64,000 nucleotides of DNA from Streptomyces albus subsp. albus (lineage in GTDB: Bacteria > Actinomycetota > Actinomycetes > Streptomycetales > Streptomycetaceae): the NCBI RefSeq assembly GCF_000725885.1, contig NZ_JODR01000018.1:248001-312000 (forward strand), given 5' to 3'. Numbering within the stretch: the stretch's first letter is position 1; every line of letters starts with the position of its first letter. Shown here in pieces: positions 44,707 through 54,389 of the stretch. The notes under the pieces were generated by a model, which did not search any database, was not told where the DNA came from, and saw only the letters and a list, made by a program, of their open reading frames with translations. Both the position numbers and the translations under genes were made by a program.

Positions 44707-44743
44707 ACCGGCCGGGCCCTGTCGCACACGGGGCCCGGCCGGT
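44707..44743. terminator. Bidirectional terminator with perfect 13-bp stem
   Basis: ACCGGCCGGGCCC and GGGCCCGGCCGGT are exact reverse complements around an 11-base loop. The hairpin lies between the convergent ends of the sugar importer operon and the ABC-F gene. Confidence 0.82.
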
Positions 44744-44792
44744 CCGCGACCGGTTGGGGGAGGGGCCGGCGGCCGGGAGGGGCCGCCGCCGG

Positions 44793-46412
44793 CTACTCCA
44801 GCTCCTCCGGAGCCACGTCCCGCAGCTCGCCGTCCGCCAGCTCCAGCCACCGGGTGACGCCCAGCTCCCGCAGGAACGGCAGGTCGTGGCTGGCGACCAG
44901 CAGCGCGCCCTGGTAGGCGGCCAGCGCCTCCCGCAACTGGCGGACGCTCGCCATGTCCAGGTTGTTGGTCGGCTCGTCCAGCATCAGCAGCTGCGGGCCG
45001 GGCTCGGCGAGCATGACGGCCGCCAGCGTCGCGCGGAACCGCTCCCCGCCCGAGAGGGTGCCGACGGCCTGCTCGGCGCGCTGGCCGCGGAAGAGGAACC
45101 GCGCCAGCCGCGACCTGATCTGCTGGGGGGTGGCCTGGGGCGCCAGCGCGGCGACGTTGTCCACCAGGGACAGCGCGTCGTCGAGGACGTCGAGCCGCTG
45201 CGGCAGGAAGCGCAGCGGCACATGGGTGCGCACCCGGCCAGCGGCCGGCGCCAGCTGTCCGGCAAGCGTACGCAGCAGCGTCGTCTTGCCCGCGCCGTTC
45301 GGCCCCACCAGCGCGATCCGGTCGGGCCCGTTCACCTCCAGGGCCACGTGCGCGCCGTTGCGCAGCTCCACCTCCTCCATGGTGAGCACCTGGCGTCCGC
45401 GCGGCACGGCGGTGAACGGCAGCTCGATATAAATCTCGGCGTCGTCGCGCACCCGTTCGGCCGCCTCGTCCAGCCGTTCCTTTGCCTCCTCCAGCCGCTG
45501 TTCGTGCAGGACGCGGTGCTTGCCCGCCGTCTCCTGCGCTCTGCGTTTGCGGGCGCCCAGCAGGATCTTCGGTTCGCTCCTGCTGGCGGCGACCTTCCTG
45601 CCCTGCCGTGCCCGCCGGGCCAGCTTCGTCTGTGCCTCGGCCAACTCGCGCTTCTGCCGCCGCACATCCGTCTCGGCCGCCCGAACCATGCGCTCCGCGG
45701 CCTCCTGTTCCGCGGCGACGGCCTCCTCGTACGCGGTCAGATTGCCGCCGTACCAGGTGACCTCGCCATCACGCAGCTCGGCGATCCGGTCCACCCGCTC
45801 CAGCAGTTCGCGGTCGTGACTGACGACGACGAGCACGCCCGGGAACGCGTCGACCGCCTCGTGGAGCCGGCGCCTGGCCGCCCGGTCCAGATTGTTGGTG
45901 GGCTCGTCCAGCAGCAGCACGTCCGGCCGGGCCAGCAGCAGCGCCGCCAGCCGCAGCAGCACCGACTCGCCGCCCGACAGTTCGCCGATGGTCGTGTCCA
46001 GTCCGACGTGCTCCAGGCCGAGCTGGTCCAGCGTGGCCCGGGCGCGTTCCTCGACGTCCCAGTCGTCGCCGACGGCGGTGAAGTGCTCCTCGGCGACATC
46101 GCCCGCCTCGATGGCGTGCAGCGCCGCCCGCGCGGCGGCGATACCGAGGGCCTGGTCGACCCGCAGCGCCACGTCCAGGGTCAAATCCTGCGGCAGGTAC
46201 CGCACCTCGCCGGAGACCTTCACGGTCCCCGCGTCGGGGCGCAGTTCACCCGCCAGCAGCTTCAACAGGGTTGACTTTCCCGAGCCGTTGAGCCCGATCA
46301 GACCTGTGCGGCCGGGGCCGACGGCCAGATCGAACGAGGCCAGCACGGGGGTGCCGTCCGGCCAGGAGAAGTCCAGCCGGGAACAGGTGAGAGAGGGGGT
46401 GTGGGTTTGCAT
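44793..46412 (-). CDS. ABC-F subfamily ATPase (ribosome-associated, possible antibiotic resistance)
   Basis: Soluble protein of 539 residues with two ABC cassettes and no membrane domain. Cassette 1 has GLNGSGKSTLL, LSGGES, LLLDEPTNNLD and VVSHDREL; cassette 2 has GPNGAGKTTLL, LSGGERFR, LMLDEPTNNLD and VASHDLPF. Between them is a charged linker of about 80-100 residues rich in R, K, E and A, with the shape of the ABC-F interdomain arm. ABC-F proteins act on the ribosome, either as housekeeping translation factors or as antibiotic-protection factors. The ATG follows a perfect AGGAGG. A promoter about 250 bases upstream leaves a long leader, which for resistance ABC-Fs is often an attenuator. 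Which drug, if any, is not evident. Confidence 0.9.
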   Translation of the reverse strand: MQTHTPSLTCSRLDFSWPDGTPVLASFDLAVGPGRTGLIGLNGSGKSTLLKLLAGELRPDAGTVKVSGEVRYLPQDLTLDVALRVDQALGIAAARAALHAIEAGDVAEEHFTAVGDDWDVEERARATLDQLGLEHVGLDTTIGELSGGESVLLRLAALLLARPDVLLLDEPTNNLDRAARRRLHEAVDAFPGVLVVVSHDRELLERVDRIAELRDGEVTWYGGNLTAYEEAVAAEQEAAERMVRAAETDVRRQKRELAEAQTKLARRARQGRKVAASRSEPKILLGARKRRAQETAGKHRVLHEQRLEEAKERLDEAAERVRDDAEIYIELPFTAVPRGRQVLTMEEVELRNGAHVALEVNGPDRIALVGPNGAGKTTLLRTLAGQLAPAAGRVRTHVPLRFLPQRLDVLDDALSLVDNVAALAPQATPQQIRSRLARFLFRGQRAEQAVGTLSGGERFRATLAAVMLAEPGPQLLMLDEPTNNLDMASVRQLREALAAYQGALLVASHDLPFLRELGVTRWLELADGELRDVAPEELE

Positions 46413-46659
46413 GGGGCCTCCTGGCCGCGGTCGCATCGGGGGCGGGCCACAGGAGAAGTGGCCGCCCGGGACAGTGCGGGGGAGACACCGGGCCCCGGCC
46501 AGAACGGCGTCCGGGGGGCGGGAGCAGAAGGAGAGACGGAAACGATGGGCCGGCTCACTTCCGAGGTCGCACGTGTGACACAACAGACAGGGGCACACGG
46601 TGTCTTCGACCTCAGCTGAGCAACGGCCTCTCCAATCGACGGCGACAGGGCCGTCCGGG

Positions 46660-46688
46660 ACCATACGCCCCGCCCGGCCCGCTCGCAA
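46660..46688 (-). promoter_or_regulatory. Promoter of the ABC-F gene
   Basis: On the minus strand TTGCGA (-35) and TATGGT (-10) are separated by exactly 17 bases, a good match to the housekeeping sigma pattern of Streptomyces. Transcription should begin near base 46653, giving about 240 untranslated bases before the ABC-F start codon. The leader contains a GCCCGG...CCGGGC hairpin close to its end. Confidence 0.55.
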
Positions 46689-46726
46689 GCCTTTTCCGGC
46701 GCGCGGCCGTGTGCTGTGCTGCCCCT

Positions 46727-47413
46727 ATGGTCCATACCACACAGCACCGGCCGGATTCCGGCGGCCGGCTCCCGACCGTACCGCTGACGCCCCTGACCGT
46801 CCCGGCCCAGCAGGCCGAGGACCGCGCCCGCGCGTTCTACGAGATCATGTCGCGGCGCCGCACCGTGCGGGACTTCGACTCCCGGCCCATCCCCGAGTCC
46901 GTCCTGGAGTGGGCCGTCCGCACCGCCGCCACCGCGCCCAGCGGCGCCCACGTCCAGCCGTGGCGGTTCGTCGTGCTGACCGATCCCGGGCGCAAGCGGC
47001 GGCTGCGCCTGGCCGCGGAGGCCGAGGAGCGGGAGTTCTACACGCGCCGCGCCTCGGACGAGTGGCTGGCAGCCCTGGCCCCGCTCGGCACCGACGAGCA
47101 CAAGCCGTTCCTGGAGACGGCACCCGCCGTCATCGTCGTCTTCGAGGTCCACAAGGGGCCCGGCACGCCCCGCCCGTACTACACGAAGGAGTCCGTCGGT
47201 ATCGCCGTCGGCTTCCTGCTGGCCACGCTCCACCAGGCGGGGCTGGCCACCCTCACCCACACGCCCAGCCCGATGCGGTTCCTCAACGAGGTCTGCGAAC
47301 GGCCGCCCGAGGAGCGCGGGGCCTATGTCATCCCCGTCGGCTACCCGGCTCCCGCGGCCCGCGTGCCGGACCTGCGGCGCAAACCGCTGGAGGAGGTCAT
47401 GATCCGTCTGTGA
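46727..47413 (+). CDS. Nitroreductase-family flavoprotein (iodotyrosine-deiodinase-like)
   Basis: FMN-dependent protein of 228 residues. [20 protein letters not shown] carries the FMN-binding SRR motif, [18 protein letters not shown] completes the site, and the active-site lid is [32 protein letters not shown] and [12 protein letters not shown] follow the deiodinase-like (IYD) branch rather than classical nitroreductases. The ATG has no clear ribosome site, so translation may be leaderless or begin elsewhere. The last 73 bases overlap the 3' end of the convergent Tex gene. Confidence 0.88.
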   Translation: MVHTTQHRPDSGGRLPTVPLTPLTVPAQQAEDRARAFYEIMSRRRTVRDFDSRPIPESVLEWAVRTAATAPSGAHVQPWRFVVLTDPGRKRRLRLAAEAEEREFYTRRASDEWLAALAPLGTDEHKPFLETAPAVIVVFEVHKGPGTPRPYYTKESVGIAVGFLLATLHQAGLATLTHTPSPMRFLNEVCERPPEERGAYVIPVGYPAPAARVPDLRRKPLEEVMIRL

Positions 47414-49923
47414 CCGCCTGAGCCGTCCGCCCGCGGGCGGCACCCCGGGCACGCCCCCGGCCGGCCCGGTGACCGAACGCCGTCATGCCGCACACACCTC
47501 CGTGACCGAACGGCGTCACGCGCACACGCACGGGCACGCAGGCCCCGGTGCGGACGGCCCCGGACGTGGCCTGTGTCACCGGGCGAGGCCGGTGGCCGCA
47601 CTCCGAGCGGGGGCGGGCCGCAGAGCCCGGGGCGGGCCACGGAACCGGAGGCGGGGTTGCCCGAGCCCTGACGCTGACGCGGGGCACCGCCGCCGCGCTG
47701 CCTGTCCCGGCCGCCCCGCCGGCCCGCGCCGCCCGCGGCCTCCGGCTCGTCGTCCAGCCGCAGCGTCAGCGAGATCCGCTTGCGGGCCTCGTCCACGTCC
47801 AGCACCCGGACCTTGACGATGTCGCCCGGCTTGACCACGTCCCGCGGGTCCTTCACGAACGTCTTCGACATGGCTGAGACGTGCACCAGACCGTCCTGGT
47901 GGACACCGACGTCCACGAAGGCGCCGAAGGCGGCGACGTTCGTGACCACACCCTCCAGCACCATGCCCGGTGCCAGATCGCTCAGCTTCTCCACGCCCTC
48001 CTTGAAGGCGGCTGTGCGGAAGGCCGGACGCGGGTCACGGCCGGGCTTCTCCAGCTCGCGGAGGATGTCGGTGACCGTCGGCAGACCGAAGGTCTCGTTG
48101 ACGAACTCCTTCGGATCCAGCCCGCGCAGCACCTTGGTGTTGCCGATCAGCGAGGCCACGTCCGCGCCGGTCTTCTCCACCATGCCCCGCACCACCGGGT
48201 ACGCCTCCGGGTGCACGGCCGAGGCGTCCAGCGGATCGTCGCCGCCCCGGATGCGCAGGAAGCCCGCGCACTGCTCGAACGCCTTCGGCCCGAGCCGGGG
48301 CACCTCCTTGAGCTGCCGGCGGCTGGTGAAGGGGCCGTTGGCGTCGCGGTGCGCCACGATGTTCTCCGCCAGGGTGGCGCCGATGCCCGAGACCCGTGAC
48401 AGCAGCGGTGCGGAGGCCGTGTTGACGTCCACACCCACGCCGTTCACACAGTCCTCGACCACCGCGTCCAGCGAACGGGACAGCTTCACCTCGGACAGAT
48501 CGTGCTGGTACTGGCCCACACCGATCGACTTCGGGTCGATCTTCACCAGCTCCGCCAGCGGGTCCTGGAGCCGGCGCGCGATCGAGACGGCACCGCGCAG
48601 CGACACGTCCAGCTCGGGCAGCTCCTGCGAGGCGTACGCGGAGGCCGAGTAGACCGAGGCGCCCGCCTCGGAGACCATCACCTTGGTCAGCTTCAGCTCC
48701 GGTTTCGCGGCGATCAGCTCACCAGCGAGCTTGTCCGTCTCCCGGGAGGCGGTGCCGTTGCCGATCGCGACGAGTTCCACCTTGTGGGCCTCGGCCAGCT
48801 CCGCGAGCCGGGCCAGGGACTGCGCCCACTGCTTCTGCGGCGCGTGCGGGTAGATGGTGTCGGTGGCCGCGACCTTGCCCGTCGCGTCGATGACGGCGAC
48901 CTTCACGCCCGTCCGCAGCCCCGGGTCGAGCCCCAGCGTGGGGCGGGTGCCGGCGGGGGCGGCCAGCAGCAGGTCCCGCAGATTGGCGGCGAACACCCGC
49001 ACCGCCTCGTCCTCGGCGGCCGTCCGCAGCCGGGTGCGCAGGTCGATGCCCAGATGCACCTGGATGCGGGTCCGCCACGCCCAGCGCACCGTCTCGGCCA
49101 GCCAGGCGTCGGCCGGACGACCCTCGTTGCGCACCCCGAACCGGGCGGCGATGCTGCGCTCGTACGAGCTGGGGCCCTCGGCGGCCTCCGCGCCGGCCGG
49201 CTCCGGCTCCAGGACGAGGTCGAGGACGTCCTCCTTCTCGCCGCGAAGCATCGCGAGGATCCGGTGCGAGGGCAGCTCGGTGAAGCTCTCGGAGAAGTCG
49301 AAGTAGTCGGCGAACTTGGCGCCCTGCTCCTCCTTCCCCTCCCGCACCCTGGCGACCAGCCGGCCGCGCTCCCACATCCGTTCGCGCAGCTCGCCGATGA
49401 GGTCGGCGTCCTCGCCGAACCGCTCGGTCAGGATCGCGCGGGCCCCCTCCAGGGCCGCCGCGGTGTCGGCGACGCCCTTGTCCGCGTCGACGAACGCGGC
49501 GGCTGCCGCCGCCGGCTCCACCGTGGGGTCGGCCAGCAGCCCGTCGGCGAGCGGCTCCAGACCGGCCTCGCGCGCGATCTGCGCCTTGGTGCGCCGCTTG
49601 GGTTTGAAGGGCAGGTAGATGTCCTCCAGGCGTGCCTTGGAGTCGGCGGCCCTGATCCGGGCCTCCAGCTCCTCGGTGAGTTTGCCCTGGGAGCGCACGG
49701 ACTCCAGGACGGCCTCGCGCCGCTCCTCCAGCTCCCGCAGATAGCGCAGCCGCTCCTCCAGGGAGCGCAGCTGCGCGTCGTCGAGCATCTCGGTCGCTTC
49801 CTTGCGGTAGCGCGCGATGAACGGCACGGTGGACCCGCCGTCGAGCAGCTCGACAGCGGCGCGGACCTGCCGCTCGCGTACGCCGAGTTCCTCGGCGATC
49901 CTGCCTTCGATGGTCGTCGTCAC
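47341..49923 (-). CDS. Tex transcription accessory protein (S1 domain) with abnormal C-terminal tail
   Basis: RNA-binding protein of 860 residues with the Tex layout: N-terminal helical region from [15 protein letters not shown], then [11 protein letters not shown], a YqgF/RNase H-like fold ([19 protein letters not shown]), helix-hairpin-helix repeats ([21 protein letters not shown], and [20 protein letters not shown]), and an S1 domain ([19 protein letters not shown] to [11 protein letters not shown]). The core ends near residue 720. The remaining about 140 residues are not the usual glycine/arginine-rich tail ending in an ADALRRAGL-like helix; they are random-looking and run through intergenic-type repeats into the convergent nitroreductase gene. 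I infer loss or frameshift of the normal end. Confidence 0.9.
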   Translation of the reverse strand: MTTTIEGRIAEELGVRERQVRAAVELLDGGSTVPFIARYRKEATEMLDDAQLRSLEERLRYLRELEERREAVLESVRSQGKLTEELEARIRAADSKARLEDIYLPFKPKRRTKAQIAREAGLEPLADGLLADPTVEPAAAAAAFVDADKGVADTAAALEGARAILTERFGEDADLIGELRERMWERGRLVARVREGKEEQGAKFADYFDFSESFTELPSHRILAMLRGEKEDVLDLVLEPEPAGAEAAEGPSSYERSIAARFGVRNEGRPADAWLAETVRWAWRTRIQVHLGIDLRTRLRTAAEDEAVRVFAANLRDLLLAAPAGTRPTLGLDPGLRTGVKVAVIDATGKVAATDTIYPHAPQKQWAQSLARLAELAEAHKVELVAIGNGTASRETDKLAGELIAAKPELKLTKVMVSEAGASVYSASAYASQELPELDVSLRGAVSIARRLQDPLAELVKIDPKSIGVGQYQHDLSEVKLSRSLDAVVEDCVNGVGVDVNTASAPLLSRVSGIGATLAENIVAHRDANGPFTSRRQLKEVPRLGPKAFEQCAGFLRIRGGDDPLDASAVHPEAYPVVRGMVEKTGADVASLIGNTKVLRGLDPKEFVNETFGLPTVTDILRELEKPGRDPRPAFRTAAFKEGVEKLSDLAPGMVLEGVVTNVAAFGAFVDVGVHQDGLVHVSAMSKTFVKDPRDVVKPGDIVKVRVLDVDEARKRISLTLRLDDEPEAAGGAGRRGGRDRQRGGGAPRQRQGSGNPASGSVARPGLCGPPPLGVRPPASPGDTGHVRGRPHRGLRARACARDAVRSRRCVRHDGVRSPGRPGACPGCRPRADGSGGHRRIMTSSSGLRRRSGTRAAGAG
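47469..47521. repeat. Imperfect 20-bp direct repeat within the Tex tail
   Basis: GTGACCGAACGCCGTCATGC and GTGACCGAACGGCGTCACGC differ at two bases and are 33 bases apart. A 14-base palindrome CCGCCCGCGGGCGG lies just to the left (47427-47440), 14 bases after the nitroreductase stop. Both look like intergenic signals although the Tex frame passes through them. Confidence 0.6.
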
Positions 49924-50005
49924 GATGGTTCGTTCCGCCTTCTCGGTGCTGTGGTCCCCCGGTAGGCATGCATTGTGGCAGGCGCCGCCGACAACCCGGG
50001 CGGCA

Positions 50006-50878
50006 TCAGCCCTTGCCGCGCAGGTCGGCCGGGAAGGCGCCCGCCTCGGTCGCGGTGCGGGCGAAGCCGCCGGCCAGTTCGGTCAGCCGGGCCACGCCCT
50101 CGGCGCCGAGCAGCTCGTAGGGGCGCCGGTCGAGCCGGTCGGTCTCCTCCTCCAGGTGCTTGCGCAGGGCCACGCCCTCCTCGGTCAGCTCCCCGTCGCC
50201 GCCCAGCAGGCCGCGCTCGGCCAGCCGTGACTGGGCCGCGGCCCAGTCACGCTCGTTGTAGCCGCGGGTGCGCATGACCCATACGGGGTTCATGCCGTGT
50301 CCGCTCGCCGTGTGGGAGACCAGGGCCTCCAGCGCGTCGAGTTCGGCGTGCTGGAGGGCGGCTATGTGGCCGTCGCCGCGGTGCTCGCGCAGCAGGGTGG
50401 CCGCGTGCCACAGCGCCAGGTGCGGTGCCTGCTCGACGGGCGGGGTGGGCAGGTCGGCGTTGGCGGCGTACAGCGGGCGGCCCGAGCGGGTGCAGCCCTC
50501 GGCGGCACGCAGCGCCAGCCGGGCAGCTTCGGCCATCTGCGGACAGGTGACGGTCTCCTCGCCCAGCAGGTGCCGCAGTGTGCTGTCCGCCGCCCGCAGC
50601 CGTGCGGCCAGCACCGTCTCGGGCGAGGCCGCGTCCCACACCTCGGGGACGAAACGGGCGACGAGGGCGTGGCTGTAGTTGTAGAACGTGGCGGTCACCG
50701 TGCCGGCCCCCACGGCGCCCAGTGGCGCGGATCGGGTGGCCAGGTTGACCGCGTGCGGGTCGTCGATGCCGTAGGGAGCGAGTTCCTTCCCCAGCGCGGG
50801 TGAGAAGTAGAGCGCGGAGTGCAGGGCGTTCAAAGCGTTGTGGCAGCGCCGCCCGGCGCGTTCGGGAAGTGGCGTCAT
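50006..50878 (-). CDS. SCO6745-family protein (function unknown)
   Basis: Protein of 290 residues of the actinobacterial family named after S. coelicolor SCO6745. Recognisable segments are [19 protein letters not shown], the [21 protein letters not shown] strand, [35 protein letters not shown] and [21 protein letters not shown], which could form a winged-helix-like end. It is mostly helical, has no signal peptide or membrane helix, and no catalytic motif that I recognise. The ATG is chosen because upstream in-frame residues are low-complexity and overlap the hydratase gene. Confidence 0.82.
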   Translation of the reverse strand: MTPLPERAGRRCHNALNALHSALYFSPALGKELAPYGIDDPHAVNLATRSAPLGAVGAGTVTATFYNYSHALVARFVPEVWDAASPETVLAARLRAADSTLRHLLGEETVTCPQMAEAARLALRAAEGCTRSGRPLYAANADLPTPPVEQAPHLALWHAATLLREHRGDGHIAALQHAELDALEALVSHTASGHGMNPVWVMRTRGYNERDWAAAQSRLAERGLLGGDGELTEEGVALRKHLEEETDRLDRRPYELLGAEGVARLTELAGGFARTATEAGAFPADLRGKG

Positions 50879-50966
50879 GGCCCCGTACGCTACCGGGCGG
50901 TACGAGCGGCCCGGAAGGCAGGGGAACCGGCCGCTCCACCGCCCGGGGATTCGGCGAGGGCCGGAG

Positions 50967-51785
50967 TCAGCGTCCCCAGCGGAAGCGTGGTGCCCGGCGT
51001 TCCAGGAAGGCGGCCACACCCTCCGCCGCCTCGCCCGCGGCGGCTGCCTCCCGCTGCCAGTGCGCGACGCGGTCGGGCCCGGTGCGGCCGTCGGCGAACT
51101 CCTTGGCCGCGGCCTGGGTGAGCGCGGAGCGGGTGGTGAGGGTACGGGCGAAGTCGGCGACGCGCTTGTCGAGTTCGCCTGCCGGATGGACCTCGTCCAC
51201 CAGGCCGGTGCGCAACGCGCGTGCGGCGTCGATGAGTTCACCCGAGTAGAGCAGGTACTTCGTGGTGGCGGGGCCGACGAGGCGCACCAGGCGCTCGGTG
51301 GACGAGGCGGCGTGGACGATGCCCAGCTTGGCGGGGGTGACGCCGAAGAGCGCGTCGTCGGAGGCGAACCGCAGGTCGCAGGCGGCGGCGAGCTGGCAGC
51401 CGCCGCCGACGCAGTGGCCGTGCACGGCCGCGAGGGTGGGGCGGGGGAAGGCGGCCAGCGCCTCCTCGGCGGCCACGGCCAGGGACTGCTGCGTGTGCAC
51501 CGCGCCCCGGTGCCACGCGGCGTCGCCGGCGGTCTCCGGGGCCGGCGTGCGGGGGCCTTGCCCTGCCGCCTCGTGCAGGGCGGTGATGTCGGCGCCGGCG
51601 CAGAACGTGCCCTCCGCTCCCGTCAGGACGAGGACACGCACCCGCGGATCGGCGGCGAGCTCTTCCAGCAGGGGCGGGAGCCGGCGCCACATGGCGGGTG
51701 TCATCGCGTTGCGTCGGGCCGGGTGGTGGAGGGTGACGGTGGCGACGCCGTCGTCGTCGCACGCCGCGTGCAGGGTCGGCTCCAT
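50967..51785 (-). CDS. Enoyl-CoA hydratase/isomerase family protein
   Basis: Crotonase-fold protein of 272 residues. The oxyanion-hole segments are EGTFCAGADITAL and AAVHGHCVGGGCQLAAACDLRFAS. The residue at the first catalytic glutamate position is not evident; the second region reads VTPAKLGIVHAASSTERLVRLVG. This could be a hydratase, isomerase or another crotonase activity. The ATG (MEPTLHAAC) is chosen for its family-like start; a start 23 codons earlier is possible. It sits upstream of the SCO6745-family gene on the same strand, with an 88-base gap. Confidence 0.88.
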   Translation of the reverse strand: MEPTLHAACDDDGVATVTLHHPARRNAMTPAMWRRLPPLLEELAADPRVRVLVLTGAEGTFCAGADITALHEAAGQGPRTPAPETAGDAAWHRGAVHTQQSLAVAAEEALAAFPRPTLAAVHGHCVGGGCQLAAACDLRFASDDALFGVTPAKLGIVHAASSTERLVRLVGPATTKYLLYSGELIDAARALRTGLVDEVHPAGELDKRVADFARTLTTRSALTQAAAKEFADGRTGPDRVAHWQREAAAAGEAAEGVAAFLERRAPRFRWGR

Positions 51786-51921
51786 GGGCGTGATCGTATC
51801 CAGCACCCGCCATCTTCTGTCACTGAGCCGATCGGTGCGTAAGTCTTCTGTCAAATGCCATCGATATGTGCCGAGTTACGGTCAGCGGCACAACCCGGGC
51901 GGGTGCGGCACCACCATTCAA

Positions 51922-51945
51922 TGCAAGTGCATCTGCAAGTACGTC
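51922..51945 (+). promoter_or_regulatory. 12-bp tandem direct repeat upstream of the ATP-binding protein gene
   Basis: TGCAAGTGCATC is followed at once by TGCAAGTACGTC, identical at 10 of 12 positions. It lies 31 bases before the start codon, in the middle of the divergent promoter region, and could be the target of a regulator that binds head-to-tail sites. Confidence 0.5.
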
Positions 51946-51976
51946 CACTCGACCTACCAGAGAGCGGGGTGCGGAG

Positions 51977-52558
51977 ATGGACAGCCGCGGCGGACGGGCC
52001 GGTGTCATCGACAGGTTTCCCATGAGCAGCATCGACGGCGATTCTCCGAGCAGAAACGACAATGCTCCCCCCAGCAGAAACGACAATGCGCCCGCGGGAG
52101 AGGACATTGCGCCCGCGGGACAGCGCGTGCCGGCCCCCCGGGGCACCTGGCGGTTCACGGCGCCCACCGCCGACCACTCGGTTCCCCGGCTGCGGCACGC
52201 CGTGCGGGACCTGCTGGAGCGGCAGCCCGTGACGGTGCCGCGGGAGACCCGCGACACCGCGCTGCTGATCCTCTCCGAACTGGTCACCAACGCCGTCCGG
52301 CACGCGGCGCTGCTCTCCCCGCGGATCGGCGTCGAGATCTCCCTGGAGCGCGGCCGGCTGACCGTCGCGGTGGAGGACGACCACCCCTACCGGCCCAAGG
52401 CGCTGGAGGCGGCGCCCATGGACGAGAGCACCGGCGGCCGGGGACTGCTGCTCGTCAGGGTGCTCACCGCCGAGGCGGGCGGTGTGTGTGATGTGACGCG
52501 GACCGGGACCGGCGGCAAGGTGGTCTGGGCCGCGCTTCCCCTGACCGGCGCGCCCTGA
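51977..52558 (+). CDS. ATP-binding protein of anti-sigma-factor kinase type (HATPase_c)
   Basis: Protein of 193 residues. The first 55 or so are polar and include the repeated heptad SRNDNAP twice (encoded by a 24-base DNA repeat) and the related AGEDIAP. The rest is a GHKL ATPase domain: FTAPTADHSVPRLRHAVRDLL, the N box LILSELVTNAVRHAALL, and a G2-like loop GGRGLLLVRVLTAEAGG. The G1 box, normally DxGxG, reads VEDDHPYRP, so the second half is changed. Such single-domain proteins are common in Streptomyces as RsbW/SpoIIAB-like anti-sigma kinases. The ATG follows GGTGCGGAG. Confidence 0.82.
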   Translation: MDSRGGRAGVIDRFPMSSIDGDSPSRNDNAPPSRNDNAPAGEDIAPAGQRVPAPRGTWRFTAPTADHSVPRLRHAVRDLLERQPVTVPRETRDTALLILSELVTNAVRHAALLSPRIGVEISLERGRLTVAVEDDHPYRPKALEAAPMDESTGGRGLLLVRVLTAEAGGVCDVTRTGTGGKVVWAALPLTGAP

Positions 52559-52665
52559 CGGCGCCCACCGGCCGACGCCGGCGCACCGCCTGCGGTGCGG
52601 CCGGGCGGGCAGGCGTCCGACCGGACGGGGCAGGCGGAGCAGGCGTCAGAACGGGCGGCCTGCGG

Positions 52666-53226
52666 TCACCATTCCCCGGCGCCGCCGGTCACTTCGCGGA
52701 TCGCGGGCCGCGCCGCGTCCAGCACCGTCATGAACCAGGTCGAGAAGGTGTCGGTCGCGTGCCGCTTGTCCAGCTCCTTGGCCGTCACGAAGGCGATCTC
52801 GGCGATCTCCTCGGGGTCCGGCCGGGGCTCCTGGCGCAGCAGCCCCACGAACAGGTGGTTGTACTCCTGCTCGACGAGACCGGAGGCCGGGTCGGGGTGG
52901 TTGTAGCGGACGGTGCCCGCCTCCCGCAGCAGTGCCGGTGCGACGCCCAGTTCCTCGCCGACGCGCCGGGTGGCCGCTGCGAACGGGGCCTCCTGCGGAT
53001 ACGGATGGCCGCAGCAGGTGTTGGACCAGACGCCCGGCGAGTGGTACTTGCTCAGGGCCCGCCGCTGGAGCAGCAGTCTGCCCTCGTCGTCGAAGAGGAA
53101 GACCGAGAAGGCGCGGTGCAACTGCCCGGGTGCCACATGGGCGGAGAGCTTCTCCGCGGTACCGATCGTCGTCCCGTTCTCGTCGACAAGTTCGAGCATG
53201 ATCGGGGCCGCTGAGCTGTTCGCCAT
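52666..53226 (-). CDS. idi: Isopentenyl-diphosphate delta-isomerase, type I
   Basis: Nudix-fold enzyme of 186 residues interconverting IPP and DMAPP. The active cysteine is in SNTCCGHPYPQE, followed by the Nudix-like helix AAATRRVGEELGV, the second catalytic residue in LVEQEYNHLFVGLL, and AFSVFLFDDEGRLLLQRRALSKYHSPG at the metal/phosphate site. ATFSTWF-like ending (DTFSTWFM) is typical. The ATG is the one six bases after GAGAAGG; an ATG two codons earlier touches that site. It supplies precursors for isoprenoids such as the squalene made by the hpn genes at the right edge. Confidence 0.95.
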   Translation of the reverse strand: MANSSAAPIMLELVDENGTTIGTAEKLSAHVAPGQLHRAFSVFLFDDEGRLLLQRRALSKYHSPGVWSNTCCGHPYPQEAPFAAATRRVGEELGVAPALLREAGTVRYNHPDPASGLVEQEYNHLFVGLLRQEPRPDPEEIAEIAFVTAKELDKRHATDTFSTWFMTVLDAARPAIREVTGGAGEW

Positions 53227-53384
53227 GTTCATCCTTCTCGTGGGCCTGTGGGCAGCGCGATCCAGTGTGCCGCAGGTTACGCCGCAACTCCGCATTCCGC
53301 GCGAATCTGCCCGCTTCGTGCTCATCTCCGCTCATGACGGACCGGACCCGCTCCGCACCGGTCCGACAATCGCCACTCAGTGCA

Positions 53385-54389
53385 TCATTCCGAACGGCGC
53401 GTGCCCGCCTCGGGGTGCCGCAGCAGCCAGCCCTCCCACGCCGAGGCGACCATCTCCCGCACCCCGAACCGCGGCGACCAGCCCAGCTCCGTACGGATCC
53501 GCTCGGCGGAGGCCACCACCCGTGCCGGGTCGCCGGGGCGGCGCGGCGCCACCCGGGGCGCGGGCTCCCGCAGCCCGGTGACCTCAGCCACCAGCGTGGC
53601 CATCTCCCGTACGGACACCCCGGTGCCGGTGCCCACGTTGAGCGTCAGATCACTGCCCTCGGCCGTACCACCGCCGGCCGCCATCGCGCGGGCGGCGGCC
53701 ACGTGCGCCTCCGCCAGGTCGCGCACGTGGATGTAGTCGCGGACGCAGGTGCCGTCCGGGGTCGGGTAGTCGTCGCCGAAGATCTGCGGCGCCTCGCCGC
53801 GGGTGAGGGCGTCGAAGAACATCGGGACGATGTTGGACACCCCCGTGTCGGCCAGCTCGGGCGCGGCGGCCCCGGCCACGTTGAAGTAGCGCAGGCACGC
53901 CGTGTTCACCCCGTGTGCCCGCCCCGTCGCGCGCACCAGCCACTCGCCGGCCAGCTTCGTCTCGCCGTAGGGGTTCATCGGCACCGTCGGTGTGTGCTCG
54001 GTGACCAGGTCCACATCCGGCATCCCGTAGACGGCCGCCGACGAGGAGAACACGAACCGGCGCACGCCCGCCTCCACCACCGTGCGCAGCAGCGTGGTGA
54101 GACCGTGCAGGTTCTCCTCGTAGTAGCGCAGCGGCTGCGCCACGGATTCGGCGACCTGCTTCTTGGCCGCGAGATGGATCACACCGCTCACCCGGTGCCC
54201 GGCGAGCGTACGGGCCACCAGCGGGCCGTCCAGCACCGAGCCGCGCACCAGCGGCACCTCGGCGGGCAGCCGCTCGGGGACCCCGCCGGAGACGTCGTCC
54301 AGTGCGACCGCCCGCTCGCCCGAGGCCACCAGGGCCCGGGCGACGTGCGCCCCGATGTAGCCGGCACCGCCCGTGATCAACCAGGTCAT
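53385..54389 (-). CDS. galE: UDP-glucose 4-epimerase
   Basis: Extended short-chain dehydrogenase of 334 residues with NAD-binding TGGAGYIGAHVARAL at the very start, HLAAKKQVAESV, FSSSAAVYG and the catalytic YGETK tyrosine-lysine pair, then RYFNVAGA and TCVRDYIHVRDLAEAHV. It interconverts UDP-glucose and UDP-galactose (or the N-acetyl sugars). The ATG gives the normal GalE N-terminus; longer frames upstream add no homology. It is divergent from the surface-polymer operon and could supply a nucleotide sugar for it. Confidence 0.93.
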   Translation of the reverse strand: MTWLITGGAGYIGAHVARALVASGERAVALDDVSGGVPERLPAEVPLVRGSVLDGPLVARTLAGHRVSGVIHLAAKKQVAESVAQPLRYYEENLHGLTTLLRTVVEAGVRRFVFSSSAAVYGMPDVDLVTEHTPTVPMNPYGETKLAGEWLVRATGRAHGVNTACLRYFNVAGAAAPELADTGVSNIVPMFFDALTRGEAPQIFGDDYPTPDGTCVRDYIHVRDLAEAHVAAARAMAAGGGTAEGSDLTLNVGTGTGVSVREMATLVAEVTGLREPAPRVAPRRPGDPARVVASAERIRTELGWSPRFGVREMVASAWEGWLLRHPEAGTRRSE

